A DNA stretch of 64,000 nucleotides. Origin: CAYMJM01 sp964391325 (GTDB lineage: Bacteria; Patescibacteriota; Dojkabacteria; B142; JAFGMG01). The notes beneath the pieces were generated by a model. It was given only the letters and a program-made list of their open reading frames with translations. It did not search any database and was not told the origin of the DNA. The stretch covers positions 1-64,000 of the forward strand of contig CAYMJM010000001.1 in NCBI GenBank assembly GCA_964391325.1. Direction: 5' to 3'. Position 1 is the stretch's first letter, and every line of letters begins with the position of its first letter. Position numbers and translations under genes: made by a program. Positions 1 to 8,914 of the stretch are shown piece by piece.

Positions 1-81
1 TATAGTAGAGAGGGAAGCTTAAAAATTGATGAAGGAATTTTGAAATTTACTTTAATTCTAGATATTTTACTTCTGAAGTAA

Positions 82-1371
82 TTATTGAAGATGGAGGTAT
101 ATAGTTTTTAGCCCGATGTTGCAGTTTGTATTTTCACAGATCACAGCATATTTACCTCCGTATTGATCTACAGCATAGGAAAGGTAACCAGGGTGTGCGG
201 CGTATATAGGGGAAGAAAGGTTGTATCCTTTTGTAGATAAATCAATTGCATAGTGATATTTACCCCATCGAGGTCCAAATGGACTTGTATAATCGAAGTT
301 ATCTCCTTTCATAGGCCATTGCGTTAGTTTTGGATTTGTAACACCACAGGTAGTATACGGATATGGCCGTTCGTCTAAAAATATTGTACGTAAAGACTTA
401 GCTGACAAATAAGAACATGGGTTTTGAACAACTCCGTTATAATAAACAGCGAAGTGAAGGTGTACTCCTTTGGCTGCCCCAGTTTCCCCTTCCATTCCAA
501 TTATTAAATCTTGCCAACCAGGGCCATTAATAGGTGTTCCATTAGGCAACCGTGAAATCGATTGAAACAATTGTTGCCTTATGCGTTCTCTTTCAGCAAG
601 CTTAGCCTTTTCTTCCGTACTTAAGCTTGCTTCTTCAAGTTGTAAAGCATAAATATGGTTATCTGATTGGGCTTTCAAAGATTCATATTTATTCTTTTTT
701 TGAGAAAGAATAGTTTGTTCGTTTTCTAGTGCTTTTTTCTCTTCTTCCAGCAGGGATTTGTCTGTTTCTACCTGAATCCTGTCCTGCCTCAGCTGTTCTT
801 TATCTTTATTAAGATTCTCTTTTTTTTGAGTTAGTAGATTGAGCTTGTCATTAGTATCCTGCTGTATTGCTTCTCTGTAAAGGCCGTCTTTAATGAAATC
901 AGAACTTCCTTCAGAGGCAAAAATCATATTGACACTGTTATCAAAGCTTTTTATGTCCAGGTACATATCAGATAGTCTTTTATCTGTTTCCGCTTGTAGG
1001 TCGAAAATCTCCAGTTCTGTCTGCTCAATCTTTTCTTCGGTTTCCTGGATCTGTTCCTCTAAAATTGCAATTTTTAAATCTAATTCGTCAATTACGAGTT
1101 GTTTCTCTTCTACATTAAGTTGCATTGTTTGTATTTCATGATTGAGTGTGACTATTTCTGCTCCATACTGCCCTGAAAGTGCAGATTGATTTTTCAGAGA
1201 ATCTTTTAATTGAGCTTGTTTTTGCCTGACCACCTCAAGCTCTTTCTCAACTTTATTCAGATCATCATACGTTACTGCAGCTGCCGGGGCTACTAAGGAT
1301 AATGTAGGCAAGGCTAAAAGTAGTATAGAAAGAAAAAATCTAATTTGTAGCAAGAACTTATTTAGATCCAT
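82..1371 (-). CDS. Coiled-coil envelope protein with circularly permuted M23 metallopeptidase domain
   Basis: Predicted secreted or membrane-anchored peptidoglycan hydrolase or hydrolase activator of the EnvC/NlpD kind. The ATG at 1371 gives a clean hydrophobic signal segment ending in PAAAVTYDD; an in-frame start 57 bases upstream would add a less signal-like leader. Residues of about 30-250 are Gln/Glu/Lys-rich coiled coil. The C-terminal 160 residues hold M23 motifs in an unusual order: GETGAAKGVHLHF (about residue 304) comes first, then TSPFGPRWG and HYAID (about 373), and the protein stops right after YLHLQ. In ordinary M23 proteins HxxxD and YxHL come before the final HLHF. Four Cys lie in the domain and could form disulfides. 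The M23 assignment is firm; the permutation is inferred from motif order. Confidence 0.8.
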   Translation of the reverse strand: MDLNKFLLQIRFFLSILLLALPTLSLVAPAAAVTYDDLNKVEKELEVVRQKQAQLKDSLKNQSALSGQYGAEIVTLNHEIQTMQLNVEEKQLVIDELDLKIAILEEQIQETEEKIEQTELEIFDLQAETDKRLSDMYLDIKSFDNSVNMIFASEGSSDFIKDGLYREAIQQDTNDKLNLLTQKKENLNKDKEQLRQDRIQVETDKSLLEEEKKALENEQTILSQKKNKYESLKAQSDNHIYALQLEEASLSTEEKAKLAERERIRQQLFQSISRLPNGTPINGPGWQDLIIGMEGETGAAKGVHLHFAVYYNGVVQNPCSYLSAKSLRTIFLDERPYPYTTCGVTNPKLTQWPMKGDNFDYTSPFGPRWGKYHYAIDLSTKGYNLSSPIYAAHPGYLSYAVDQYGGKYAVICENTNCNIGLKTIYLHLQ

Positions 1372-1544
1372 GAAGGCAATTAAGTGCAATACAATATAAA
1401 TTTCTTTATACAATATATAGTTTTTCACTAACTAAATGCAAGCATCGTTGAAATCTCTGGACTATTGTCTGAATTGGTGATACATTATTCTTGGATGCGT
1501 TATTCATATGAACTTATCCGTTTTTATTTTTTAGTATTAGCTGT

Positions 1545-1835
1545 ATGGATCCGGTAGAAATTACCCTTGTTGTATTAGGGGTCAGTATTGCTGCCTCTAT
1601 ACTCATTTTAGCTATTCAATTAGCAAGGCTTGCACAGAAATTAATCAATTTAATAAATTTTATTGAAGATACAGCAGAATCAGTTACTGATCTTATAAAG
1701 GAACTAAAGGATGATTACAGTGGTATAAAAAGCAAGATGAACTTTACAACTTTAGGTGCGATAGCTTTTACAGGGGTAGTAAAAGTTGGACGCAGCATCA
1801 GAAATTTATTTATTAACGAGGAAAACAATGAGTAG
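1545..1835 (+). CDS. Small membrane protein, DUF948-like
   Basis: A 96-residue protein with one N-terminal membrane segment (about residues 5-27), a short amphipathic coiled region, and a second mildly hydrophobic stretch around residues 66-80. It resembles small DUF948/YtxG-type envelope proteins, which often sit next to YtxH proteins. The stop overlaps the ATG of the following gene (ATGAGTAG), so the two are translationally coupled. The precise function is unknown; the link to general stress or envelope proteins comes from family and neighbourhood only. Confidence 0.7.
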   Translation: MDPVEITLVVLGVSIAASILILAIQLARLAQKLINLINFIEDTAESVTDLIKELKDDYSGIKSKMNFTTLGAIAFTGVVKVGRSIRNLFINEENNE

Positions 1836-2091
1836 ACATAATACAGATTCTCCTTTGTCTTTTATGCTTGGAGCTGTCTTTGGAGCTATGGTCGGAGCAG
1901 TTGTCGGAGCATACCTAGTAGATCCTGAAGGCGCTAAGAAAGCTGCCAAAAAGGCTAGGGCTAAAGTCGAGGACGCTGCAGCCAAAGGCAAGGATTTTGT
2001 TCAGGAAAAGTATGAGGAGAGCATTAAGCCGAAGGTCGAGGAGGTTAAAGAAAAAGCTGAGGAAAAAGTCAAACAGACACGAGTCAGCTAG
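1828..2091 (+). CDS. YtxH-like small membrane protein
   Basis: An 87-residue protein starting at the ATG that overlaps the stop of the upstream gene. Residues 10-30 form a Gly/Ala-rich membrane segment (GAVFGAMVGAVVGAYLVDPE), followed by PEGAKKAAKKARA and a highly charged Lys/Glu helix. This is the standard layout of the YtxH family, membrane-attached proteins of Gram-positive bacteria linked to stress. The 3' end runs 8 bases into the convergent hydrolase gene. A longer upstream GTG-type start is possible, but the ATGAGTAG coupling favours 1828. Confidence 0.75.
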   Translation: MSRHNTDSPLSFMLGAVFGAMVGAVVGAYLVDPEGAKKAAKKARAKVEDAAAKGKDFVQEKYEESIKPKVEEVKEKAEEKVKQTRVS

Positions 2092-2803
2092 GATAAACGC
2101 GGTGAATAAATCCGGCCACTTCATCTGGGAGCTGCTGTATTAAGTAGTGACCTTCATCAGGGTAAGTAACTACTTCAACGCCCTCTATTTGATTTACTGC
2201 ATTTAGCTGTGCTTTGTAACCGAGTAAATCATCTTGGGATCCTAAGAGTATGAATAAAGGTTTGGTTTGGTCATAGACGGTCAAATTGTTCTTCTGTAAA
2301 TCTTTAAGCAAGTCTTTTAACCCCAAAAGCCCTTTAATGTGTTTTAATGTCGAGATTCGAAAAATAGTAGGCGGAATTGGTAGACCTTTCTGCTTGAGAA
2401 TACTATTGGACTCTTGCGCTTCCTTGTAGCTAACTACCAAGTACTTAAATAAGGAGTCTTGGAAGGCTACCGCTGGCGATATGGCTATAGTCGAGTATAT
2501 CTTGTTCGGGATTGCCTTATGAAGAAGTAAGGACATAGTGCCTCCTAAAGAGTGTCCTACAAGTAAAAATTTATCTAGCCCTAGTTCTTCTATTGCTTCT
2601 AGTATGCAGTTGGTATACGATTTTAATGAGGCCTGCTTCAAGGCGGGTTTTTCTCCGAAACCAGGATAAAGTATATCAATAACTTTGTAGCTATGCCTTA
2701 ATTTTTTTAGAAAAGTGTTATAAGAGTTGTGATATATCCCTCCTACTCCGGGAAGAAAAAGGATAGGCTTTCCTTCCCCTTGTATTTTTACATCTACTCT
2801 CAT
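2084..2803 (-). CDS. Alpha/beta hydrolase
   Basis: A 239-residue alpha/beta-hydrolase-fold protein. It shows the oxyanion-loop segment FLPGVGG near residue 17, the nucleophile elbow VGHSLGG (Ser near residue 88), an acid-bearing loop LLGSQDD around 190, and a late His in DEGHYL. No signal peptide is seen, so it should be cytoplasmic. It begins 2 bases after the stop of ftsX and is probably co-transcribed with ftsE-ftsX. Substrate cannot be told from sequence; esterase, lipase-like and peptidase activities are all possible. Confidence 0.85.
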   Translation of the reverse strand: MRVDVKIQGEGKPILFLPGVGGIYHNSYNTFLKKLRHSYKVIDILYPGFGEKPALKQASLKSYTNCILEAIEELGLDKFLLVGHSLGGTMSLLLHKAIPNKIYSTIAISPAVAFQDSLFKYLVVSYKEAQESNSILKQKGLPIPPTIFRISTLKHIKGLLGLKDLLKDLQKNNLTVYDQTKPLFILLGSQDDLLGYKAQLNAVNQIEGVEVVTYPDEGHYLIQQLPDEVAGFIHRVYPS

Positions 2804-2805
2804 GC

Positions 2806-3732
2806 CTATTTTATATATTTGAGTATGGCCATGTAGCTGGTAATTGTGCCTAGTATCGCGCCAGTTATCAGGAAGGAAATAAAGACTGTGAGAATGTTGA
2901 TTACATTAAACTGTGGCCAGGCTAGCTGTCCAAACAAGTTATTCAGGAATACCATGGTGGGAGAAGTCATGGCAGTATAATAAATTACTGCGCCAAATCC
3001 TACAAGTAAAATGTTGGATATTAAAGCTCCAGCAATTCCGTATATCGTTCCTTCCAATATAAAAGGCATGCGTATAAACCATAGGCTTCCCCCGACCAGC
3101 TGCATAATTCCTATTTCTTCGGATCGGTTGTAGGTTCTAAACTCAACAGTAAACAAGGTAAATAGAAAGACCACTATAAGCAGAAGTGTCATGATTACTG
3201 CTCCTCCGAGTCTTAGCCAACTAAAGACATCTCTAATGTTATTAATGGTGTCCTCGCTGTATCTAACCCTAAAAATATCTTCATTATTTTCCTGCTCGTT
3301 GTTGACTAGATTTATGATATCTTCTGCTGTATCAACACTATGTAACCTGAGAGCTAGGCTGGCAGGAAGTGTTCTATCTTTGATAGCTTCGGCAGCCAGA
3401 GGGTTGACATTTCTTTGAGAATTGTAAAATTCTTCTACTGCCTGTTCTTCTGAAGTGTACTCTATATAGTCAATATTAGCTTCTCCTTCCCATCTTGATT
3501 TGAGTGCCAGTATATTCTCTTCAGGGATATCTGTTTGGAAGAAAACGTAAATATGCGGTTTATTTTCAATATATTTCAAAAACAAGTTTGAAGTATATGC
3601 AATAGCTCCAAATATTGAAATGACTAGGAAAGCCAAAGTCATTACTAATATGGATGTCCAGGCAAGCCATCCACTTCTTTTTATCTGCTTTGCAGTCGTT
3701 TGCAGAACTCTTTTGCTAGTTACTAATGCCAT
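2806..3732 (-). CDS. ftsX: Cell-division permease FtsX
   Basis: Membrane partner of FtsE; in other bacteria FtsEX uses ATP to control peptidoglycan hydrolases at the division site. The 308-residue protein has the FtsX layout: a cytoplasmic N-terminus, a first membrane helix around residues 22-48, an extracytoplasmic domain of about 120 residues, then three membrane helices (about 172-200, 222-250, 275-303). The TVEFRTYNRSEEIGIMQLVGGS segment before helix 3 is typical of the FtsX/MacB fold, shown here only by its key residues EIGIMQLVG. The start overlaps the end of ftsE by 17 bases. The coiled-coil M23 protein at the window start is a plausible target, by analogy. Confidence 0.93.
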   Translation of the reverse strand: MALVTSKRVLQTTAKQIKRSGWLAWTSILVMTLAFLVISIFGAIAYTSNLFLKYIENKPHIYVFFQTDIPEENILALKSRWEGEANIDYIEYTSEEQAVEEFYNSQRNVNPLAAEAIKDRTLPASLALRLHSVDTAEDIINLVNNEQENNEDIFRVRYSEDTINNIRDVFSWLRLGGAVIMTLLLIVVFLFTLFTVEFRTYNRSEEIGIMQLVGGSLWFIRMPFILEGTIYGIAGALISNILLVGFGAVIYYTAMTSPTMVFLNNLFGQLAWPQFNVINILTVFISFLITGAILGTITSYMAILKYIK

Positions 3733-4879
3733 CTTTAATTAAATTAAGAACTGAATTAATTTGTTTTAAATCTTTTGGGGACAATTCATCAATTCTGCTC
3801 AATTTTTTATATCCAGCTTCTTGCAGCGAGCGAATGTCGTCATACCCAAAGGCCTTTAAAATACTTATTAACTTAGGGTTGAATCCTACATCTTTGATAT
3901 CAGTATCTACCGTTACTTTTTTCTCCTTTTCAGTCCGGTCAATTTTTTGCTGGATTTTTGTCTCGAATTCTTCATTTTTACTTTTTTTCTTCTGCCTTTG
4001 TGTAAGACTAATAGCAGGTTCTGGATCAACCGATTGCTTTTTCTTCTTTGTCGGTTTCTTTTTCTCCTGTTTTATTTCTATTGTTTCAGCTGCTTCTGCG
4101 TTGTCGTTGATAGGATCTTCTTTGTCTGTGTTGTCTTTATGTTCTATAGCCCCTTCCTGCTCTGACTCGGCAATCTTTTTGATGGTTTCAATTTCTGCAT
4201 GATCTTTGTACTTCCCTTTGATTGCGTCTCTCGTAATACGTCCATTTTCCAATGTTATTACTCTTTTGCCTAAGTTGTCTACTATACCGGAACCATGCGT
4301 GGCCATGAGTACAGTTGTTCCCCAATTGTTGATTTTAGACAATATTTGAACTATGTCCCAAGCTGAGTCTGGGTCCAGATTCCCTGTCGGTTCATCTGCT
4401 ATTAGAAGTTTGGGATTATTTGATATTGCTCTGGCGATTGCAACACGCTGCTTCTCTCCGCCAGAGAGCTGATTGGGGAAAGCGTCGCTTTTATTAGATA
4501 ATCCTACAATATCCAGTACATAAGGGACGGTTTCCTTGATGTCGCGTGTGCTTTTGCCTGCAGCCTCCATAGCAAAGGAGACATTTTCAAATGCCGTTTT
4601 GTCAGGGACCAGTTTGTAGTCTTGAAATACCACTCCAATCTTTCGCCTTAATTCATAGATCTGGCGTCTTTTATAGTTGGTTATTTCCTCGTCATCGAAA
4701 TAAATTCTGCCTTCAGTTGGTTTTTCCTCTCGTATCAAATGCCGAATAATGGTAGTTTTCCCTGACCCAGAAGGGCCGATTAGAAAAAGAAATTCACCTT
4801 CGTTTATCTCAAAGCTTATACTGTCCAGAGCCAGGTAGTTATTGGGATATAGTTTTGAAACAGATATAAATTGAATCAC
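3716..4879 (-). CDS. ftsE: Cell-division ATPase FtsE with long C-terminal extension
   Basis: ABC ATPase of the FtsEX complex. Residues 1-225 are a complete FtsE: Walker A GPSGSGKTT (about 35), Q-loop VFQDYKLVPD, signature LSGGEKQR (about 139), Walker B LLIADEPTG, and a switch His in MATHGSG. FtsE is normally about 220-230 residues; here some 160 more follow: a Lys/Glu-rich low-complexity linker (about 230-320), then a compact C-terminal domain with FNPKLISILKAFGYDDI and LSRIDELSPKDLKQI, resembling helix-hairpin-helix or RNA-polymerase-alpha-CTD-like folds. The tail is in frame with no sign of a frameshift. The gene heads the ftsE-ftsX-hydrolase operon. Confidence 0.93.
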   Translation of the reverse strand: MIQFISVSKLYPNNYLALDSISFEINEGEFLFLIGPSGSGKTTIIRHLIREEKPTEGRIYFDDEEITNYKRRQIYELRRKIGVVFQDYKLVPDKTAFENVSFAMEAAGKSTRDIKETVPYVLDIVGLSNKSDAFPNQLSGGEKQRVAIARAISNNPKLLIADEPTGNLDPDSAWDIVQILSKINNWGTTVLMATHGSGIVDNLGKRVITLENGRITRDAIKGKYKDHAEIETIKKIAESEQEGAIEHKDNTDKEDPINDNAEAAETIEIKQEKKKPTKKKKQSVDPEPAISLTQRQKKKSKNEEFETKIQQKIDRTEKEKKVTVDTDIKDVGFNPKLISILKAFGYDDIRSLQEAGYKKLSRIDELSPKDLKQINSVLNLIKDGISN

Positions 4880-5006
4880 ACTAGTTTGAAATTAAAAGTT
4901 CCATAAACTAGTATAGCGAACAAATTTAATTTGAGCAATTTCAGTCAAGTATTTTATGTAAATAGGGTCTTGACTTTAGTATAATAGAGTAATTACAGTT
5001 TATATC

Positions 5007-5486
5007 ATGAAAGGAAAATTTGTACTAGTTTTGCTGTTTGCTATATTATTTATAAATATTGCGGCAGTCTTATTTCAAGAGAGTAAGTCCACGGAGTTCA
5101 ATACAGGCACCTTAGTTAATGAGATAAATTTGACAGAACAGGTTGATACCGAGGAAAAAGAAACTGGCAGTATAGGAGAAAGCGGAGCATTTATACAAAG
5201 AGCTGAAGCTGCCGTTGATAATTCAACCGCGCTGGAAAAGTCTCGGGCTAACCAGTTGCGGATAAACCAGAATCAAAAGTGGACAGCAACTGATTATGAC
5301 TTGGGTGATATACAAACCAATCCTTATGAAGTACAATTGGGAGATACACTCTGGGAAATAGCTGAAGCCTACTACGGCAACGGACAATTATGGACGCAAA
5401 TTCTGGAATTGAATAGCAGTTCAATTGGATATATAGATAATATGCAAGTTAAAATTATCCCAGGGCAGATTCTAGTTTTAGAATAA
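5007..5486 (+). CDS. Membrane-anchored LysM protein
   Basis: A 159-residue protein with an uncleaved-looking N-terminal membrane segment (residues 4-20), an acidic linker, and a C-terminal LysM domain (about residues 108-159). The LysM shows the usual YEVQLGDTLWEIAEAYYG opening and a closing IIPGQILVLE. LysM binds N-acetylglucosamine-containing glycans, so it probably ties the membrane to peptidoglycan. Divergent from ftsE, with a 127-base AT-rich gap that should hold both promoters. Confidence 0.88.
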   Translation: MKGKFVLVLLFAILFINIAAVLFQESKSTEFNTGTLVNEINLTEQVDTEEKETGSIGESGAFIQRAEAAVDNSTALEKSRANQLRINQNQKWTATDYDLGDIQTNPYEVQLGDTLWEIAEAYYGNGQLWTQILELNSSSIGYIDNMQVKIIPGQILVLE

Positions 5487-5505
5487 TTGTTACTTTTTTA
5501 GCTAT

Positions 5506-5649
5506 ATGAGAAATGTATTTATGGACTTTATGGATTTTATAATAGGCTGCACAGGAGGATTGGTGGCATTTAGTCTAGGGTGTATTTTTTTGTTTCTCCT
5601 ATTATTGTGTTGCTGTAGTATGTTAGCCTCTACAAGTCTATTTACTTAA
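5506..5649 (+). CDS. Possible 47-residue Cys-rich membrane microprotein
   Basis: An ATG 20 bases after the LysM gene opens a 47-codon frame, MRNVFMDFMDF then a strongly hydrophobic Leu/Cys helix ending LLLLCCCSMLASTSLFT. It lies on the same strand as the LysM gene and fills an otherwise empty gap before prfB. A clear ribosome binding site is not visible, so it may be chance; the uninterrupted hydrophobic character and position argue for a small membrane protein. Function unknown. Confidence 0.35.
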   Translation: MRNVFMDFMDFIIGCTGGLVAFSLGCIFLFLLLLCCCSMLASTSLFT

Positions 5650-5683
5650 ATTAATCAGGGAAGGATTTCTACTCTAGGGGCAC

Positions 5684-6754
5684 TTATAACTTGATGGTTG
5701 CTTCCACAAATTCATGCAGATCTCCATCTAAGACATTCTCAACTTTATCTGTCTCTACTCCTGTCCTTAAATCTTTGACGAGTTTATATGGATGGAGTAC
5801 ATAATTTCTAATCTGATTTCCCCATCCAGCGATCTTATGTTCACCTTTTAACTGGCTTGTTTGAGAAGCTTGTTTTTCCATCTCGATTTGGAATAGCTTT
5901 CCTCTTAGGATGTTCATGGCTGCTTCGCGGTTTCGGAGTTGGCTCCTTTCTGTTGAGCAATGAACCTGAATGCCTGTGGGAATATGTGTCAACCTGACTG
6001 CTGTATTAACCTTATTGACATTTTGGCCTCCAGCACCGCCTGATCGGACTGCGCTAAATTCGATATCTTCAGGTTTCAGGTTGACCTCTAAATCATCTTG
6101 AATAATAGGTAATACTTCAACACCTGCGAATGATGTCTGGCGTAGGCCTTGTGCATTAAAAGGAGAAATTCTCACCAGTCGGTGTGCTCCAGATTCACCT
6201 TTTAGATATCCGTAAACGTATCTACCCTCTATTTCCATAGAGACAGTAGTTATACCAGTTTCGCTTCCTTTTATGAGATTAGTTATTTCTACTTTCCAGC
6301 CTTTTCTCTCAAAAAATTTAAGATACATCCTCATTAGCATTTCAGTCCAGTCGTTTGCCTCCGTGCCACCTTGGCCGGAATGAATTGACAGAATGGCATT
6401 ATAGGCATCATACTTCCCATTTAAGTAAGTCTCCAACTCAAGCTTGTCAAGTTTTGAAACTGCCAGGTCTCGGGCATCATTTATTTCCTCATTTAGTGCT
6501 TGGTTCTCTTCTGCTAGTTCTATGTAGGTAGCTAAATCGTTTGTTGCTTCCTGCGCTTCTTTGTATTTGCTTAGGGTTTCTTTTATATCTGCTAATGACT
6601 GCATTTGTTCCTGAGCCTTTTGAGGGTCTGTCCAAAAGTCTTTGGCAAGAGAACGAACTTCTAACTCCTTTTGTTTTTTTTCTAGATCGTGAATCTGTAA
6701 CTTCTGTCGTAGAGACTCCAATCTCTCTTTTAGCAATATAATTCCTTTCTGCAT
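5684..6754 (-). CDS. prfB: Peptide chain release factor 2
   Basis: Class I release factor that reads UAA and UGA. It carries the catalytic GGQ in [12 protein letters not shown] (about residue 230 of 356) and the RF2 codon-recognition tripeptide SPF in [10 protein letters not shown]. The ATG at 6754 follows the stop of the upstream membrane-protein gene by 4 bases. The in-frame extension back to 6805 overlaps that gene and lacks family-like residues. The frame is continuous through the N-terminal domain, so the +1 programmed frameshift with in-frame UGA known from many prfB genes is absent. Its presence supports UGA being a stop in this organism. Confidence 0.95.
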   Translation of the reverse strand: MQKGIILLKERLESLRQKLQIHDLEKKQKELEVRSLAKDFWTDPQKAQEQMQSLADIKETLSKYKEAQEATNDLATYIELAEENQALNEEINDARDLAVSKLDKLELETYLNGKYDAYNAILSIHSGQGGTEANDWTEMLMRMYLKFFERKGWKVEITNLIKGSETGITTVSMEIEGRYVYGYLKGESGAHRLVRISPFNAQGLRQTSFAGVEVLPIIQDDLEVNLKPEDIEFSAVRSGGAGGQNVNKVNTAVRLTHIPTGIQVHCSTERSQLRNREAAMNILRGKLFQIEMEKQASQTSQLKGEHKIAGWGNQIRNYVLHPYKLVKDLRTGVETDKVENVLDGDLHEFVEATIKL

Positions 6755-6758
6755 GATC

Positions 6759-7307
6759 TTAGCTAGAGTAATTCTTGATTTTGCCCTGGGCGATGTTAAT
6801 CTCATAGGCTACATCTCTGAGCAAAATAATAGTAAGTAGAAGGCTTATAGTTACAGAGAATAAAAGCACCCAGGTATATGTTTTACCCATAAGGGTGTTA
6901 ACGATGATTGTAACATTCGTTAACCATACAAAGAGCAGCCAAATACTGGCTTTGTTGTAAATTTCGAAGGAGTCTTTGACTAGATCAAACAAACCGTTTA
7001 TCGCCAAGCGAGTTGCTAACCGTGGATCAATATGACTACTGTGGAAAAATACTGCCTTAATTACATAGTAACTGAAGCCCAGCAGCATCAGCAATATCAC
7101 AAAAAGATCCGAATAAGAAGAGGCAAAAGCCAAATCTTCTCCTAAAAGGACGGGTCTGGCAGATACGATGGAATTTGGGGTGTTTTCTACTCCCCATTCC
7201 AAGTTAAATATATTTAACACCAAGTATAAGCCAATAAACTTACCTGCAACCATAAGTGCAGCAGGAAAAAGTGATGCGTCTACGATTTTAACTAAGGTTT
7301 TGGACAT
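6759..7307 (-). CDS. Four-helix membrane protein, unknown function
   Basis: A 182-residue hydrophobic protein. Likely membrane helices lie near residues 10-33, 66-90, 117-140 and 143-163, with a short basic tail. No catalytic or binding motif is recognised. It is transcribed towards prfB with 4 bases between, so they probably share a message, but prfB neighbours vary widely and this says little about function. Confidence 0.75.
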   Translation of the reverse strand: MSKTLVKIVDASLFPAALMVAGKFIGLYLVLNIFNLEWGVENTPNSIVSARPVLLGEDLAFASSYSDLFVILLMLLGFSYYVIKAVFFHSSHIDPRLATRLAINGLFDLVKDSFEIYNKASIWLLFVWLTNVTIIVNTLMGKTYTWVLLFSVTISLLLTIILLRDVAYEINIAQGKIKNYSS

Positions 7308-7360
7308 CTTATTTTCAACTCCCTCCCCTACTTTAGCTTACTTTGAAATTTAGGTCAAAA

Positions 7361-7630
7361 TTATTTTGTTTTTGCCGCGTTGATTTGAGTAGCTAGCTTG
7401 GCTTTGAGCCTTGCAGCTTTATTCGGGTGAACAGCATTGCTTTTGGAAGCTTTGTCTATTTTTTTATAAGCATTTGGTAGTTCTTGTTCTGCTTTTTTTA
7501 CTTCTCCGGATTTAAGCAAGTCTGTAATTTTTTTACGAGCCTCTTTGAAGGCGTTCTTCTTATTTAAGTTTACTTGGTGCTTTCTCCCCGAAACCCTGAT
7601 AGCTTTTCTAGCTGAACTTGTATTTGCCAT
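7361..7630 (-). CDS. rpsT: 30S ribosomal protein S20
   Basis: Primary 16S rRNA-binding protein of the small subunit. The 89-residue, Lys/Ala-rich protein begins MANTSSARKAIRVSGRKHQ and ends with NAVHPNKAARLKAKLATQIN, matching bacterial S20 in length and in the conserved HPNKAARxKS-type helix. It is the first gene of a leftward set with the membrane protein and prfB; S20 is often autoregulated, but no leader structure was identified here. Confidence 0.95.
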   Translation of the reverse strand: MANTSSARKAIRVSGRKHQVNLNKKNAFKEARKKITDLLKSGEVKKAEQELPNAYKKIDKASKSNAVHPNKAARLKAKLATQINAAKTK

Positions 7631-7795
7631 TTTATTTTTTTGAAAATAATATTACTGTTGCGATTTTAGCAAGTTTAACTGATATTCTCAAGCTAAGATA
7701 TATCCAAATGCTTGGGAAAACGTAATAGTGGTAGGTAATAATAGCTGTTTTCAAAAAAATGTGATATAGTTTTGTATAAATCTTATGTTTATTTG

Positions 7796-8914
7796 ATGAG
7801 CAGTTCCAAAGCAATCACCAAAATAGAAATTACTACCCTTACTATCATCAAGTCTGTCTGTATACTTGTTGGACTGTATTTTGTGTGGCAGTTGAAGGCT
7901 GTTTTCTTTATGTTGTTTTTTGCCTTTATTCTTTATTCAGCATTCAACCCAGTAGTTAATAAGCTTCAGAAGCGTAATCTACCTAGATGGTTTGCTATCT
8001 TTTGTATATATCTGATGCTTTTCATCATTATTTCATTTATTACCGTTCTAGGTGCGAATGTCCTTATTGGACAGGTACAAGCTCTTTCGAAGGATTTGGA
8101 TAGTATTATTATTTCATTTTTGCAGGCGTTAGAAAGGATTTTCCCGTGGTTACAGAATCAAGTAGATTACAATGACTTTGTCCAGAGTCTTTCAAGCGAA
8201 GGGTTTCATAACATACTTTCTTCTAGAAATCTATTTAGCGCGTTTGGTGTTTTAAGTTCTGTCGGTTCAGTAGCATTGGCTGCCTTCGCTGTAATTATGG
8301 TGAGCGTGTACATGTTAGGCCGTAAAGAAAAGTTTTACTTAGGTATAATTAAGTATTTCCCTAAAAATCATCATCAGGACTTGGCAAAATTAATGAAGAA
8401 AATTGAAGTGGGTTTGGGATCATGGTTTGTTGGGGAGCTTATTCTGATGCTATCTGTTGGTTTCTTTACTGGAGTAGGTGTAGCATTGCCCGGGTTGTTT
8501 TTTGACAGTTATACATTGGATGATTATGCCCTCCCCATAGCATTGATAGCTGGGTTGCTGGAAGCCTTACCTAATCTGGGGCCAACTATTACTGTTATAA
8601 TTTCGGCGATTATTGCTATAGGAAGTGGAGACTTGACTACTGCAGAGAGTACCGTTACTACTTTAGCTCAAGCCTCATATGTTAGCGGGTTAGGGCTGTT
8701 AATTCAGAATTTAGAAGCTGTGTTTTTGGTCCCGGCAGTTATGAAGAAGGTTGTCGGTGTCGATCCTATTGTTACCATACTTGCAATAGTTGGAGCTTTA
8801 GGTTTGTTTGGGATTATTGGTGCACTTATAATTGTCCCTATAATAACAACAGTGCAGATAATTATTGATTTTTATAGAGAAAACAATGCTGTCAGGAAGA
8901 CTTCAGGGACTTGA
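7796..8914 (+). CDS. AI-2E family transporter (PerM/TqsA-like)
   Basis: A 372-residue polytopic membrane protein of the AI-2E/PerM family. It has a pair of N-terminal helices (including FFMLFFAFILYSAFNPVV), a long central soluble segment, a conserved membrane hairpin containing ALPIALIAGLLEALPNLGP, and the C-terminal LVPAVMKKVVGVDPIVTILA pattern typical of the family. The ATG at 7796 is chosen over an upstream TTG. Members export autoinducer-2, Na+/H+ or unknown solutes, so substrate is open. The 3' end overlaps convergent uvrB by 23 bases. Confidence 0.88.
   Translation: MSSSKAITKIEITTLTIIKSVCILVGLYFVWQLKAVFFMLFFAFILYSAFNPVVNKLQKRNLPRWFAIFCIYLMLFIIISFITVLGANVLIGQVQALSKDLDSIIISFLQALERIFPWLQNQVDYNDFVQSLSSEGFHNILSSRNLFSAFGVLSSVGSVALAAFAVIMVSVYMLGRKEKFYLGIIKYFPKNHHQDLAKLMKKIEVGLGSWFVGELILMLSVGFFTGVGVALPGLFFDSYTLDDYALPIALIAGLLEALPNLGPTITVIISAIIAIGSGDLTTAESTVTTLAQASYVSGLGLLIQNLEAVFLVPAVMKKVVGVDPIVTILAIVGALGLFGIIGALIIVPIITTVQIIIDFYRENNAVRKTSGT

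Noticed and set aside
3726..4202. Plus-strand frame of 158 codons opposite the FtsE tail
   Set aside because: Ser/Phe/Cys-rich mirror of the Lys/Glu-rich tail on the other strand, typical of a shadow.
7632..7814. Minus-strand frame of 60 codons upstream of rpsT
   Set aside because: It covers the divergent promoter gap between rpsT and the AI-2E gene and looks like random AT-rich text.
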